DNA of 64,000 nucleotides, taken from assembly GCF_011299615.1 (NCBI RefSeq), contig NZ_CP049861.1:1488001-1552000 (forward strand), read 5' to 3'. Source of the DNA: Erysipelothrix sp. HDW6C. Its GTDB lineage: Bacteria; Bacillota_I; Bacilli_A; Erysipelotrichales; Erysipelotrichaceae. Position 1 is the stretch's first letter. Every line of letters begins with the position of its first letter. A program made the position numbers and the translations under genes. Shown here one piece after another: positions 1 through 7,626 of this stretch. The notes under the pieces are model-generated. The model did no database searches, was not told the DNA's origin, and saw nothing but the letters and a program-made list of their open reading frames with translations.

Positions 1-2209
1 TGGTAATCGATGTTGAGGCGGAAGCAATTTTAAAGGGTTGTCCTTCATAAACCACTGTACCACCGCGACTTCCCGCTTGTGGACCCATATCAATAATATA
101 GTCTGCTTGTCTCATGACTTCTATATTGTGTTCTATAATTATAACAGTACTTCCTTGATTCACAAGTCGCTCAATAATATTCATGAACATATCGATGTCA
201 GACATGTGGAGTCCTGTTGTTGGTTCATCAAGAATGTAGATGTTACCTTTTTTATGAAGTTCACTGGCGAGTTTAATTCGTTGGCATTCACCGCCCGATA
301 AAGTATCCAAGGGTTGTCCTAAGGTGAGATAGTGAACCCCAACCTCCGCTAAAGTGGCGAATGTTTTCTGAATTACCTTATCGCTAAAGAAATCAACGGC
401 TTCTTCAACCGTCAAACTTCCGACCTCAATAATGTTCTTTCCGTTATAGCGGTAATCAGCCACCTCAGGAAGATAACGGGTTCCCATACAAACAGAACAA
501 ACTGTTTCGACACCTTCCATAAATGCCAGATCTGTAAAGGTTACACCCCGTCCCTTGCAGTTTTGACAACCACCTTTTGAGTTAAAACTAAATAGTGCTT
601 TGTCTACGTTGTTTGCCTTTGCAAAAGTGTCGCGAATTTTGTCAAAAATACCTGTATAGGTCATCAAATTCGATCGTGTGCTTGCATGAAGTTGTTTTTG
701 ATCAACAAGAATCGCTTCTGGATAACGTGTTACGAATTCATGATGAATAAGCGAAGACTTACCAGATCCTGCAACTCCGGTTACAACTGTAAGGATATTC
801 TTGGGAATACAGACAGTTATATTTTGAAGATTGTTTGTTGTGCAATTTTCGAGTTCAAAATACGATTCTGCGGGTCTTGGATTCTCTTTAAATGGCGGCA
901 GCGCAGTCAAATGAACACCAGTTAGCGTAGATGAAGTTAGCAATCCATCGTATGTCCCTTCATACATAATCTCACCACCATGCACACCTGCGAGCGGTCC
1001 TACATCGATGATGTGATCTGCGATTTGAATGACATCACGATCATGTTCCACAACAATAACTGTATTCCCTTTATCGCGAAGTTCCCGTAACATGCTGTTT
1101 AAGTTAGCAACATCTCTAGGATGCAAACCAACACTCGGCTCATCAAAGATATAAAGCATTCCATTAAGACTGCTACTCAAGTGGCGCATCATTTTGACAC
1201 GTTGTGACTCGCCTCCAGATAAAGTACTTGTTTCACGCGTGAGCGTAAGGTATTCCAAACTCATATTAATCAGTTGGTTAACACGCTTAAGTGCTTCTTC
1301 AACAATTGGTGCAACCTCAGCAACATTACCAATTTCATCCAGAAATTTCTTTGTCTGGGTGAGTTCCATATCGCTAACATCGAAAATATTATAAGTACCA
1401 ATTTTTGAAGCAAGAATGTGTTTGGCATAGCGTGTTCCGCCACAACCATGACACGGCAGCATCGCTGTATAGCCTCCAACCATATCTTGAGTCTTTTTTG
1501 AATGAGAACTTAAATCACGGCTAATGTACATGCGTTTAAACTTAACAAGAACACCTTCATATTCAAGATTGGATCCCTTTGAACCATTCGGTCCAGGAAC
1601 CAATACCTTCTTCTTGTTTCCATACAAAAGCAAATCAAGTAGGTCTGGTTCGTATTGATTAAGGGGTAGATCTAGATCAAACCACCCGCACGCTTCGTAA
1701 ATTTGAAAATACCACGAATCACGATCGTATCCAGGAAATAAAATAGCACCATCATTGAGCGAACGGTTGAAATCAATGATTCGATCAACTTGAGGTTCAA
1801 TACGACGTCCAATACCCTCACAATCTGAGCACATTCCTTCAGGGTCGTTGAATGAATACGTATGAGCAGCTCCAGCATGAGGTGTACCAATCCTTGAAAA
1901 TATGAGTCTCAAGTAAGATCCGATGTCAGTGATGGTTCCTAAAGTTGAACGCGAGTTCCCACCCATTCTTTTTTGATCAATAATGATGGCTGGGTTTAAA
2001 TTTTCAATTGCGACAACGTCTGGCTTTTCTACTTTCGGTAAGAAAGTTTGTACAAAAGTTGAATAAGTTTGATTCATTTGGCGTGTTGCTTCATTTGCGA
2101 TCGTATCAAACACAATTGAAGATTTCCCCGAACCAGAGACACCCGTGAATACTGTAATTTTATTTTTTGGAATCTCTAGGTCAACATTGCGCAGGTTGTT
2201 GGCCTGCAT
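1..2209 (-). CDS. UvrA-like ABC excinuclease paralogue (C-terminus beyond window; start region frameshifted)
   Basis: Double ABC ATPase of the UvrA family. First Walker A is TGVSGSGKSS near the N-terminus, second is GVAGSGKSSL in the second half. Signatures LSGGESQRVKM and LSGGECQRIKLA, and zinc-binding cysteine pairs CSDCEGIG, CHGCGGTR, CQNCKGRG and CSVCMGTR are visible. At roughly 740 residues to the window edge it is shorter than housekeeping UvrA (about 940), matching the short UvrA-like branch linked to resistance to DNA-binding drugs rather than general repair (family inference). The open frame begins at ATG 2209, which has only a poor ribosome site. The well-placed AGGAGG lies before ATG 2238, but from there the frame meets an A6 tract and stops at TGA after seven codons. 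Frame was checked at several points from 2218 to 4 and is intact. The 5' problem may be a recoding site, a variable homopolymer or a sequencing error. Confidence 0.85.
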   Translation of the reverse strand, partial: MQANNLRNVDLEIPKNKITVFTGVSGSGKSSIVFDTIANEATRQMNQTYSTFVQTFLPKVEKPDVVAIENLNPAIIIDQKRMGGNSRSTLGTITDIGSYLRLIFSRIGTPHAGAAHTYSFNDPEGMCSDCEGIGRRIEPQVDRIIDFNRSLNDGAILFPGYDRDSWYFQIYEACGWFDLDLPLNQYEPDLLDLLLYGNKKKVLVPGPNGSKGSNLEYEGVLVKFKRMYISRDLSSHSKKTQDMVGGYTAMLPCHGCGGTRYAKHILASKIGTYNIFDVSDMELTQTKKFLDEIGNVAEVAPIVEEALKRVNQLINMSLEYLTLTRETSTLSGGESQRVKMMRHLSSSLNGMLYIFDEPSVGLHPRDVANLNSMLRELRDKGNTVIVVEHDRDVIQIADHIIDVGPLAGVHGGEIMYEGTYDGLLTSSTLTGVHLTALPPFKENPRPAESYFELENCTTNNLQNITVCIPKNILTVVTGVAGSGKSSLIHHEFVTRYPEAILVDQKQLHASTRSNLMTYTGIFDKIRDTFAKANNVDKALFSFNSKGGCQNCKGRGVTFTDLAFMEGVETVCSVCMGTRYLPEVADYRYNGKNIIEVGSLTVEEAVDFFSDKVIQKTFATLAEVGVHYLTLGQPLDTLSGGECQRIKLASELHKKGNIYILDEPTTGLHMSDIDMFMNIIERLVNQGSTVIIIEHNIEVMRQADYIIDMGPQAGSRGGTVVYEGQPFKIASASTSIT

Positions 2210-2273
2210 ACCTATCAGTTTTAAGTTATGACTCATTCTTTGTCCTCCTGAGAATTATGATTTCAACTAAAAC

Positions 2274-2300
2274 TATAACACATTGGTGCAAGTTATAAAC
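2274..2300 (-). promoter_or_regulatory. Candidate operator/promoter of the uvrA-like gene
   Basis: A perfect 6-bp inverted repeat, TATAAC and GTTATA with a 12-base spacer, lies at 2276-2299, about 40 bases before ATG 2238. TATAGT-like bases fall within it and could be a -10. The spacing suits a MerR dimer bound between promoter elements, and the neighbouring gene is a MerR regulator. No convincing -35 was found. Confidence 0.35.
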
Positions 2301-2361
2301 TTTGTAGCCTATTGATTGTCTATTTCTATAATAAGGTTGGCTATGTAGTTCTATGTTTTTC

Positions 2362-3099
2362 TTAAAGGTTTATATTGAAAGAATAGTCCATTTGGTAATT
2401 CTCTGCAACCAAACCTTCTTGAATGCACAATTCATAGAGGGCATGAATACCTTGATGTTGATGAATATTAAGGCGATAAAGATAATTTAATGAATCCACC
2501 GCCACTTTATAAACTTCCTGTGGATTCTTTGCATCAAATTCGCGCAGGAAGTCCTTTACATGATCAAGAGACCATGTCGCTGTCTTTATTGTTCGGATAA
2601 TGAGGATCCGTGTGATTTGTTCAATGTCATATAAACGGTAGTTATTTCCCTTCCCTCGAACTGGGTAAAGAAGCCCTTCACGCTCCCAGTGTCGAATCGT
2701 TGTATCAATAACATCAGTGAGTTGAGATGCTTCTTGGATTGTTAGTAACTTCTTAATCTTAAAATCTTTGTACAAATGACCTGAAGTAAACAGTTTTACT
2801 GTTTTTTGTGCATGATCAAGTTCACGAATGAGCTTAACTTGTTTCTCAGAACACTTTAGAAGAGCATTATTGACTTGCTTATCATGAATAAGTTGAACAA
2901 TATCAATTATTTCATCACGACCAAATCCTGCCTGCATGGCAAGAACACACCGCAAATAGTTGCAATGCTTTTCTGTGTACGTTCGATATCCATTTGAAGT
3001 GCGATTGGATGCAGGAATAAGCATTGCTTCTTCGTAATTCCGTACTGTCGATGTACTGATGTTAAATTTTCTTGCGATATCAATGGGTCGATAAGTCAC
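2362..3099 (-). CDS. MerR-family regulator with two MerR DNA-binding domains (TioE-like)
   Basis: Predicted transcription regulator of 245 residues. Residues about 3-70 form one MerR helix-turn-helix (IARKFNISTSTVRNYEE, then the wing with NGYRTYTE); residues about 115-185 form a second (IQEASQLTDVIDTTIRHWE, then NNYRLYDIEQ). Tandem MerR domains in one chain are the pattern of the TioE group; TioE-like regulators occur beside UvrA-like resistance proteins, as here. There is no C-terminal cysteine pair of metal-sensing MerR proteins, so the ligand is more likely a small molecule (inference). The start is GTG at 3099, with GAGGTG seven bases upstream. A promoter with 17-base spacing precedes it. 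It is followed after 123 bases by the uvrA-like gene on the same strand. Confidence 0.85.
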   Translation of the reverse strand: MTYRPIDIARKFNISTSTVRNYEEAMLIPASNRTSNGYRTYTEKHCNYLRCVLAMQAGFGRDEIIDIVQLIHDKQVNNALLKCSEKQVKLIRELDHAQKTVKLFTSGHLYKDFKIKKLLTIQEASQLTDVIDTTIRHWEREGLLYPVRGKGNNYRLYDIEQITRILIIRTIKTATWSLDHVKDFLREFDAKNPQEVYKVAVDSLNYLYRLNIHQHQGIHALYELCIQEGLVAENYQMDYSFNINL

Positions 3100-3123
3100 G
3101 GTTACACCTCTTTTCTTGTGTTA

Positions 3124-3152
3124 ATCATAGCGTGGTATTTTAACATTTTCAA
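3124..3152 (-). promoter_or_regulatory. Promoter of the merR-like gene
   Basis: On the minus strand TTGAAA (3152-3147), a 17-base spacer, then TATGAT (3129-3124), about 25 bases before the GTG start. It is a normal sigma-A-type spacing rather than the 19-20 bases of MerR-activated promoters, so autoregulation through spacer distortion is not indicated. Confidence 0.6.
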
Positions 3153-3164
3153 GGACGCATTCCA

Positions 3165-3193
3165 TAAAAAGAAGAAGTATCCCTACTTCTTCT
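3165..3193 (-). terminator. Terminator of the PTS/dha operon
   Basis: Inverted repeat GAAGAAGTA / TACTTCTTC (3171-3179 and 3184-3192), loop of four, followed on the minus strand by a T run. The dhaL stop codon lies inside the stem. Confidence 0.8.
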
Positions 3194-3821
3194 CACTTAA
3201 GTCATTGATAACACAGTAATCTGCAAGAGTTTCGATGAGCAACTTACACGAAGTCGCCCCGGCATCATAGAAACCAACACTTCGTTCGCCGAGCCGTGAT
3301 GCGCGTCCTAAGCGTGCTTGCATATTTTTTGTTGCCTCCCAACCCCGATTCGCACCTGCTTTTAGTGCTTCCATGGATGCTGAAAACGTTAACCCATCAT
3401 CAATTCCTGCTTGAAGACTTAAAATTGCTGCACTGAGCGTATCAATGAGTGTTTTATCGCCCGGTTTAGCTCCGGCAAGATCGCAAATTGCATCATAGGA
3501 TTTAACGAGCCCATCCAAGATATCTTGTTCATTGGCGGTATCTTGTTTGAATCCCATTGACAGTTTCCGAAACAATGTACCATATATCGGCCCCATTGAA
3601 CCACCAATATCATCGATAAGAATAAGTGCTAATGTTTGTATCGCTTCACGTATTCCCATTGCTTCATTAAGATTTTCTTGAGCCATTAAGAACCCTTTTT
3701 TCATGTTGTTTCCATGATCGCCATCGCCAATATACCCATCAATTTCACTTAAGTATGCTGAGTTCGTGTCAATTGTGGCAATCATTTGCCTCACAAGTTG
3801 TGGATTTTTAGTACTAATCAT
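3183..3821 (-). CDS. dhaL: Dihydroxyacetone kinase-like subunit DhaL
   Basis: Nucleotide-binding subunit of a two-subunit ketone kinase. The family motif GDGDHG (residues 32-37), whose aspartates hold the Mg-ADP cluster, is present, as are GGSMGP and AGATSCK-like loops; 212 residues is the usual DhaL length. ATG at 3821 overlaps the end of dhaK by eight bases, so the pair is translationally coupled. No dhaM is present, so whether phosphate comes from PEP through a DhaM encoded elsewhere or from ATP (as in erythrulose kinases of this family) cannot be told from sequence. The surrounding tetrose/pentose enzymes argue that the substrate may be erythrulose or a related ketose rather than dihydroxyacetone. 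That is inference. Confidence 0.9.
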   Translation of the reverse strand: MISTKNPQLVRQMIATIDTNSAYLSEIDGYIGDGDHGNNMKKGFLMAQENLNEAMGIREAIQTLALILIDDIGGSMGPIYGTLFRKLSMGFKQDTANEQDILDGLVKSYDAICDLAGAKPGDKTLIDTLSAAILSLQAGIDDGLTFSASMEALKAGANRGWEATKNMQARLGRASRLGERSVGFYDAGATSCKLLIETLADYCVINDLSEKK

Positions 3822-4830
3822 GGTGACTGACCTTTAGACCTGGCGTATACACATCCATTGCCAACAATGGTTGCGTACGATCGTCAACTTTCATAAGCGT
3901 TAAGGTAGCACCTTGCATGTCGAGCGATGTAAAGTAGTTTCCTACCAAACTATCGAAAATTTTGAGCCCTCTTGATGTTAAGACCTTGGTAACATCATTG
4001 TAAAGAATGAATAATTCAAGCTCAGGTGTCGCACCCAGACCACTCAGCAACACGAATACTGTATCTCCAGCGATTAGACCACTGTCTGCAATCAGATAGT
4101 CAACAAGTTCCTGTGCAATTGCTGAAGAATCTTTTAAATCACTGACACGTATCCCTGGTTCTCCATGATGACCAATACCAAATTCGATTGTTCCTGGTGA
4201 AATCTCAAAATTTGCTTTCTCATTTGCAGGTAATGTACAGGGGCTCAGTCCAACACCAATACTCCATGTACGATCAATGGTATATTGCGCAATTTCAATA
4301 ACTTCATCCAATGCCCCCCCTTGATTTGCAAGAGCACCGGCAGTCTTCCACATGAGAATTTCTCCAGCCACCCCTCTTCTTTTTTCACGCTCATCGTGTG
4401 ATGCGCTGGCGACATCATCATTTGCAACGACAGTCTTAACAATAATATCATCGTCACCAGCCATATCGATGGCCATTTTCACGTTCATGTTGTCTCCAGC
4501 ATAATTTCCATACAGACACGCAACACCCATTCCCATATCTGCTTCAGTAAAGGCATCATAGAACACCTTTGCTGAGGGTGATGAAAATATTTCTCCGATT
4601 GCTACAGAATCGACCATATTTTTACCACAATACCCGATAAATGCCGGTTTATGACCACTACCGCCTCCTGTAACAACCGCAACACGTGGTTTGTCCTTGT
4701 GCATATAGTTTGAAACTGCAACACGTTTATTTCGATTACTACGTTTTAAGATATCCACGTTGGCTTGGAAATATCCATCCAACATATCTTCCACTGCTTG
4801 CAATGGATCATTAATGATTCGCTGCATCAT
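3814..4830 (-). CDS. dhaK: Dihydroxyacetone kinase-like subunit DhaK
   Basis: Substrate-binding subunit of a DhaK-type ketone kinase. VTGGGSGHKP at about residues 53-62 is the conserved loop, and His222 in GHHGEPG is the residue that binds the ketone covalently as a hemiaminal in characterised DhaK. The C-terminal SLDMQGATLTLMKVDD matches the family. Start chosen at ATG 4830 (a second ATG follows at 4827), preceded by GGAGGTGATA; an in-frame upstream extension to 4917 would overlap rpiB deeply and has no ribosome site. Overlaps the 3' end of rpiB by about 20 bases and dhaL by 8. Homologues in mycobacterial erythritol/threitol pathways phosphorylate L- or D-erythrulose, and there too they neighbour RpiB and TIM-barrel isomerases. 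Confidence 0.88.
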   Translation of the reverse strand: MMQRIINDPLQAVEDMLDGYFQANVDILKRSNRNKRVAVSNYMHKDKPRVAVVTGGGSGHKPAFIGYCGKNMVDSVAIGEIFSSPSAKVFYDAFTEADMGMGVACLYGNYAGDNMNVKMAIDMAGDDDIIVKTVVANDDVASASHDEREKRRGVAGEILMWKTAGALANQGGALDEVIEIAQYTIDRTWSIGVGLSPCTLPANEKANFEISPGTIEFGIGHHGEPGIRVSDLKDSSAIAQELVDYLIADSGLIAGDTVFVLLSGLGATPELELFILYNDVTKVLTSRGLKIFDSLVGNYFTSLDMQGATLTLMKVDDRTQPLLAMDVYTPGLKVSHHD

Positions 4831-5278
4831 TATCACCTCCGTTTTCATATGCATCAATACAGGCAATCTTCCGTGCACTGTTCTCATTACTAAACTCCAG
4901 TTCAATCCATCGGTCAATTAATGTTTTTGCATAAAGAGGCGCTATGATGCGTGCCCCAAAACATACGAACTGACAGTTGTTACTGAGTATACTTCGCTCA
5001 ATTGAAAATGAATCATGTGCTACCGCAGCACGGATACCTTTGACCTTGTTTGCACTGATTGCCATACCAATGCCTGTTCCACACATAAGGATTCCATGAT
5101 CAGCCTTACCATCGCGAACGTATTCTGCTGCAGTTATGGCCGTTTCTGGGTACATGGACGGATTTGTATCATGAACTCCCATATCAATAACTTCAATTCC
5201 TTTACTTTCTAAGTGTGCCTTAATTTCTTCTTTAAATTCAAATGCCGCTTCATCGCAGCCGAGTACAATTCGTTTCAT
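4811..5278 (-). CDS. rpiB: RpiB/LacAB-family sugar-phosphate isomerase
   Basis: Aldose-ketose isomerase of the ribose-5-phosphate isomerase B family, 155 residues. The catalytic cysteine sits in GILMCGTGIGMA (about residue 66), and the N-terminal GCDEAAFEFK corresponds to the GCDHAG region of RpiB, with Glu-Ala-Ala instead of His-Ala-Gly. Loss of that histidine suggests a substrate other than ribose 5-phosphate; family members convert erythrulose 4-phosphate to erythrose 4-phosphate, or act on allose 6-phosphate or galactose 6-phosphate. The ATG overlaps the stop of the preceding gene as ATGA. Product identity inside the operon is unproven. Confidence 0.85.
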   Translation of the reverse strand: MKRIVLGCDEAAFEFKEEIKAHLESKGIEVIDMGVHDTNPSMYPETAITAAEYVRDGKADHGILMCGTGIGMAISANKVKGIRAAVAHDSFSIERSILSNNCQFVCFGARIIAPLYAKTLIDRWIELEFSNENSARKIACIDAYENGGDNDAANH

Positions 5279-6135
5279 GACAGCTCTCCTACAATTTCTT
5301 TGAGATTATACAAACCCTCAACAGCCAATGCTTCACCTGTTTCAGCAAATTTTCGCCAAATTGCGCAATTCGCATTGAGTTCTTCGAAACTTGGATCGAA
5401 TGACTCGATTACACAAGGGCCGTCATAACCAACCTCTTCGAGTGTTATAAAAAGCTCACGCCATGGCACAAGTCCAGTTCCAGGAACACCGCGGTTGCTT
5501 TCGCAAACATGTACATAACCCAAGTACTGGTTGCCACAACTCAATATTGCATCACGAAAACTGGTTTCTTCACGAATCATATGAAAGCAATCGAGATGAA
5601 CTTTTATATTTTCAGTTCCTACATCCTTACAATACTGCACAGCATCCGTTGCGATATTTAAGAAGTGTGTTTCAAATCGGTTGACTGCCTCCACACAAAT
5701 ACGTAACTTTGGATTTATCATTTCTGCATAGTGGCAAATTTCTTGCATTGCTTCAACGGACCATTGCCATTCTTGATCCGTGCGTGGTTTGCCTGTGGTA
5801 TAGCCCCATGCTGCATAGTTGACACCACCTAAAATATGAGAACCAATTGCCTTATTAATATCGACCATCATTTTCATATGGTTAATTCCATGTTTTCTGA
5901 TTTCAGGATCGGGGGAAATTAGATTTGTTTCCCTTGACAGTGTTGTGGATGTAACAGGCGTAATGTCAATTCTTTGAAGCGCCTTCACAACCAAATCTGT
6001 TGGAAAGGTTTCTGGGTGAGAAATTGCAAAGTCAATGGCTTCAAACCCAAGTTCCTTCGCTTTATCAATAATCCATAAATCCTTCTCTAAGAAGTCTTCT
6101 GTCCATATAAATGTATCAACTCCAAATTTTATCAT
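5275..6135 (-). CDS. TIM-barrel sugar epimerase/isomerase (D-tagatose/D-psicose 3-epimerase-like)
   Basis: Single-domain TIM barrel of 286 residues. All four metal ligands of ketose 3-epimerases can be placed: Glu149 (CVEAVNRFE), Asp182 (HLDCFHM), His209 (YVHVCESNR) and Glu244 (VIESFD), with Arg215 contacting substrate in known structures. The NRFE, FHM and ESNRGVPG strings are characteristic of the tagatose/psicose 3-epimerase branch; the L-erythrulose-1-phosphate isomerase LerI belongs to the same superfamily, so a phosphorylated tetrulose is an alternative substrate. ATG at 6135 follows AGGAGG at good spacing. It lies between the AraA-like gene and rpiB and overlaps rpiB by four bases. Confidence 0.83.
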   Translation of the reverse strand: MIKFGVDTFIWTEDFLEKDLWIIDKAKELGFEAIDFAISHPETFPTDLVVKALQRIDITPVTSTTLSRETNLISPDPEIRKHGINHMKMMVDINKAIGSHILGGVNYAAWGYTTGKPRTDQEWQWSVEAMQEICHYAEMINPKLRICVEAVNRFETHFLNIATDAVQYCKDVGTENIKVHLDCFHMIREETSFRDAILSCGNQYLGYVHVCESNRGVPGTGLVPWRELFITLEEVGYDGPCVIESFDPSFEELNANCAIWRKFAETGEALAVEGLYNLKEIVGELS

Positions 6136-6143
6136 AGTGCCTC

Positions 6144-7577
6144 CTAACGAATAATTTTCGGTGTTATTTTTAATAGTCGGAATAATTCTGTAATGGAATC
6201 CAGTTCAACTGCAAATGTAACGACAGTATGATGATTACCGCCTAATTCTAACCACTGTTGAATACCATCATAGAAGTTTGGTTTTGGAATCCAAGTCACT
6301 TGAGCAACTGGAAGCTGTGGTGCTGATTGTTGGGTATCAATTGCCGTCACCTCATTAACAAGGATCTCAAAATCGTAGCGCATATCTGTCATTCCGACAA
6401 CATACCCCATACCCGTAGTACCACGAAATACCATCCGTGCTGGATCACTTTTACCACCAATACCAAGTGGATTGACCTGTATTGTGGGTTTTGTTGCACT
6501 CAATGTTGGATCAACTTCTAACATGTGAGATTGGAAAATATACTCATTGTCCACTTCAAAGTTATAGGTATAGTCTTCCATAAATCCGGTTTTCTTATTG
6601 TTTGCCATCACTTTTAGAATTCGATCAAGTGCTGCGGTCTTCCAATCTCCTTCTCCAGCGAATCCAATCCCTTTTTCATTTAAACGTTGTATGGCAAATC
6701 CTGGTAATTGATCTAAGCCTGTTAGATCTTCAAAATTTGTTGAAATCGCATTATAACCATGACGACTCATAAATGATAAAAGAGCATGCTCAATTTTTGC
6801 TTGATAACGTAATTGCTTGATAAAAAATGCTTCCGAGTTATTTCTAAAATCAAAGTCATACTTTTCCCGATATTCGGACATAAGGATATCGACATCTGCT
6901 TCACTAACGTTCGAAATTGCTTCCACAAGATCACCGACTCCATAGTAGTCAACTTCCCATCCAAAACGAATATGCGCCTCAATCTTGTCACCTTCAGTAT
7001 CAGCTACGTTTCGCATATTGTCCCCAAAACGAACAACCTTTACATTCTTTGATGCATAATAGCCAACAACACCAATCATCCAATGTTTTACACTTTTAAT
7101 AAACTGGGGCTGTTCCCAATGACCAAATACAATTCGGTTTTGCATATTCAAACGTTTCATAATATAACCATACTCTCGATCACCATGTGCAGACTGATTA
7201 AGATTCATAAAGTCCATATCAATCGTATCCCACGGTAATTTCTCATTAAATTGTGTTGCAATGTGAACAACTGGTTTTTGCAAAAGTTTCATTCCCTTAA
7301 TCCACATTTTTGCTGGTGAGAATGTATGCATCCATGACATAACACCCAAAACATTATTATCGTAGTTTGCTTCTTTCATGATGTTGACGATGTGGTCCGA
7401 TGACTTTAAAACACCTTTAAATTTTATTGTGTATGGGAGATTCTGTTTATTTAAACTATCGATAATTTCAAGTGCTTGTGTTTCGACGATTTGAATGCTT
7501 TCATCACCATAAAAAGCAACACTACCGACAACAAACCAGAATTCACCTTTGACAGTTTCTTGCATGAAATTGCTCAT
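6144..7577 (-). CDS. L-arabinose isomerase family protein
   Basis: Full-length AraA homologue of 477 residues. The catalytic residues known from E. coli AraA are conserved at Glu309 (AGEGDWKTA), Glu334 (FMEDYTY), His351 (SHMLE) and His450 (NHHTV); HTFSPAKMWI and MDFMNLNQSAHG also match closely. The enzyme class converts unphosphorylated L-arabinose to L-ribulose (or D-galactose to D-tagatose) with Mn. No araB kinase or araD epimerase is nearby; instead the gene sits in a PTS/DhaKL operon, so the true substrate may be another aldose. ATG 7577 follows AAGGAGG. An 11-bp perfect hairpin lies just upstream between it and the aldolase gene. Confidence 0.88.
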   Translation of the reverse strand: MSNFMQETVKGEFWFVVGSVAFYGDESIQIVETQALEIIDSLNKQNLPYTIKFKGVLKSSDHIVNIMKEANYDNNVLGVMSWMHTFSPAKMWIKGMKLLQKPVVHIATQFNEKLPWDTIDMDFMNLNQSAHGDREYGYIMKRLNMQNRIVFGHWEQPQFIKSVKHWMIGVVGYYASKNVKVVRFGDNMRNVADTEGDKIEAHIRFGWEVDYYGVGDLVEAISNVSEADVDILMSEYREKYDFDFRNNSEAFFIKQLRYQAKIEHALLSFMSRHGYNAISTNFEDLTGLDQLPGFAIQRLNEKGIGFAGEGDWKTAALDRILKVMANNKKTGFMEDYTYNFEVDNEYIFQSHMLEVDPTLSATKPTIQVNPLGIGGKSDPARMVFRGTTGMGYVVGMTDMRYDFEILVNEVTAIDTQQSAPQLPVAQVTWIPKPNFYDGIQQWLELGGNHHTVVTFAVELDSITELFRLLKITPKIIR

Positions 7578-7594
7578 ATTTCCTCCTTATGAAT

Positions 7595-7620
7595 ACAGCT
7601 ACTGATGGCTCAGTAGCTGT
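7595..7620 (-). repeat. Intercistronic 11-bp perfect hairpin without T-tract
   Basis: ACAGCTACTGA and its exact complement TCAGTAGCTGT flank a four-base loop, between the aldolase stop and the ribosome site of the AraA-like gene. No T run follows on either strand, so it is unlikely to be an intrinsic terminator; an mRNA processing or stabilising element is a better guess. Confidence 0.65.
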
Positions 7621-7626
7621 TGTAGT

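Noticed and set aside
3183-4830. Calling DhaK/DhaL a plain PEP-dependent dihydroxyacetone kinase
   Set aside because: dhaM is absent and neighbours suggest a tetrose/pentose route, so the phosphate donor and substrate are left open.
6144-7577. Calling the operon an arabinose operon
   Set aside because: Only the isomerase is arabinose-like; araB, araD and an AraR-type regulator are missing.
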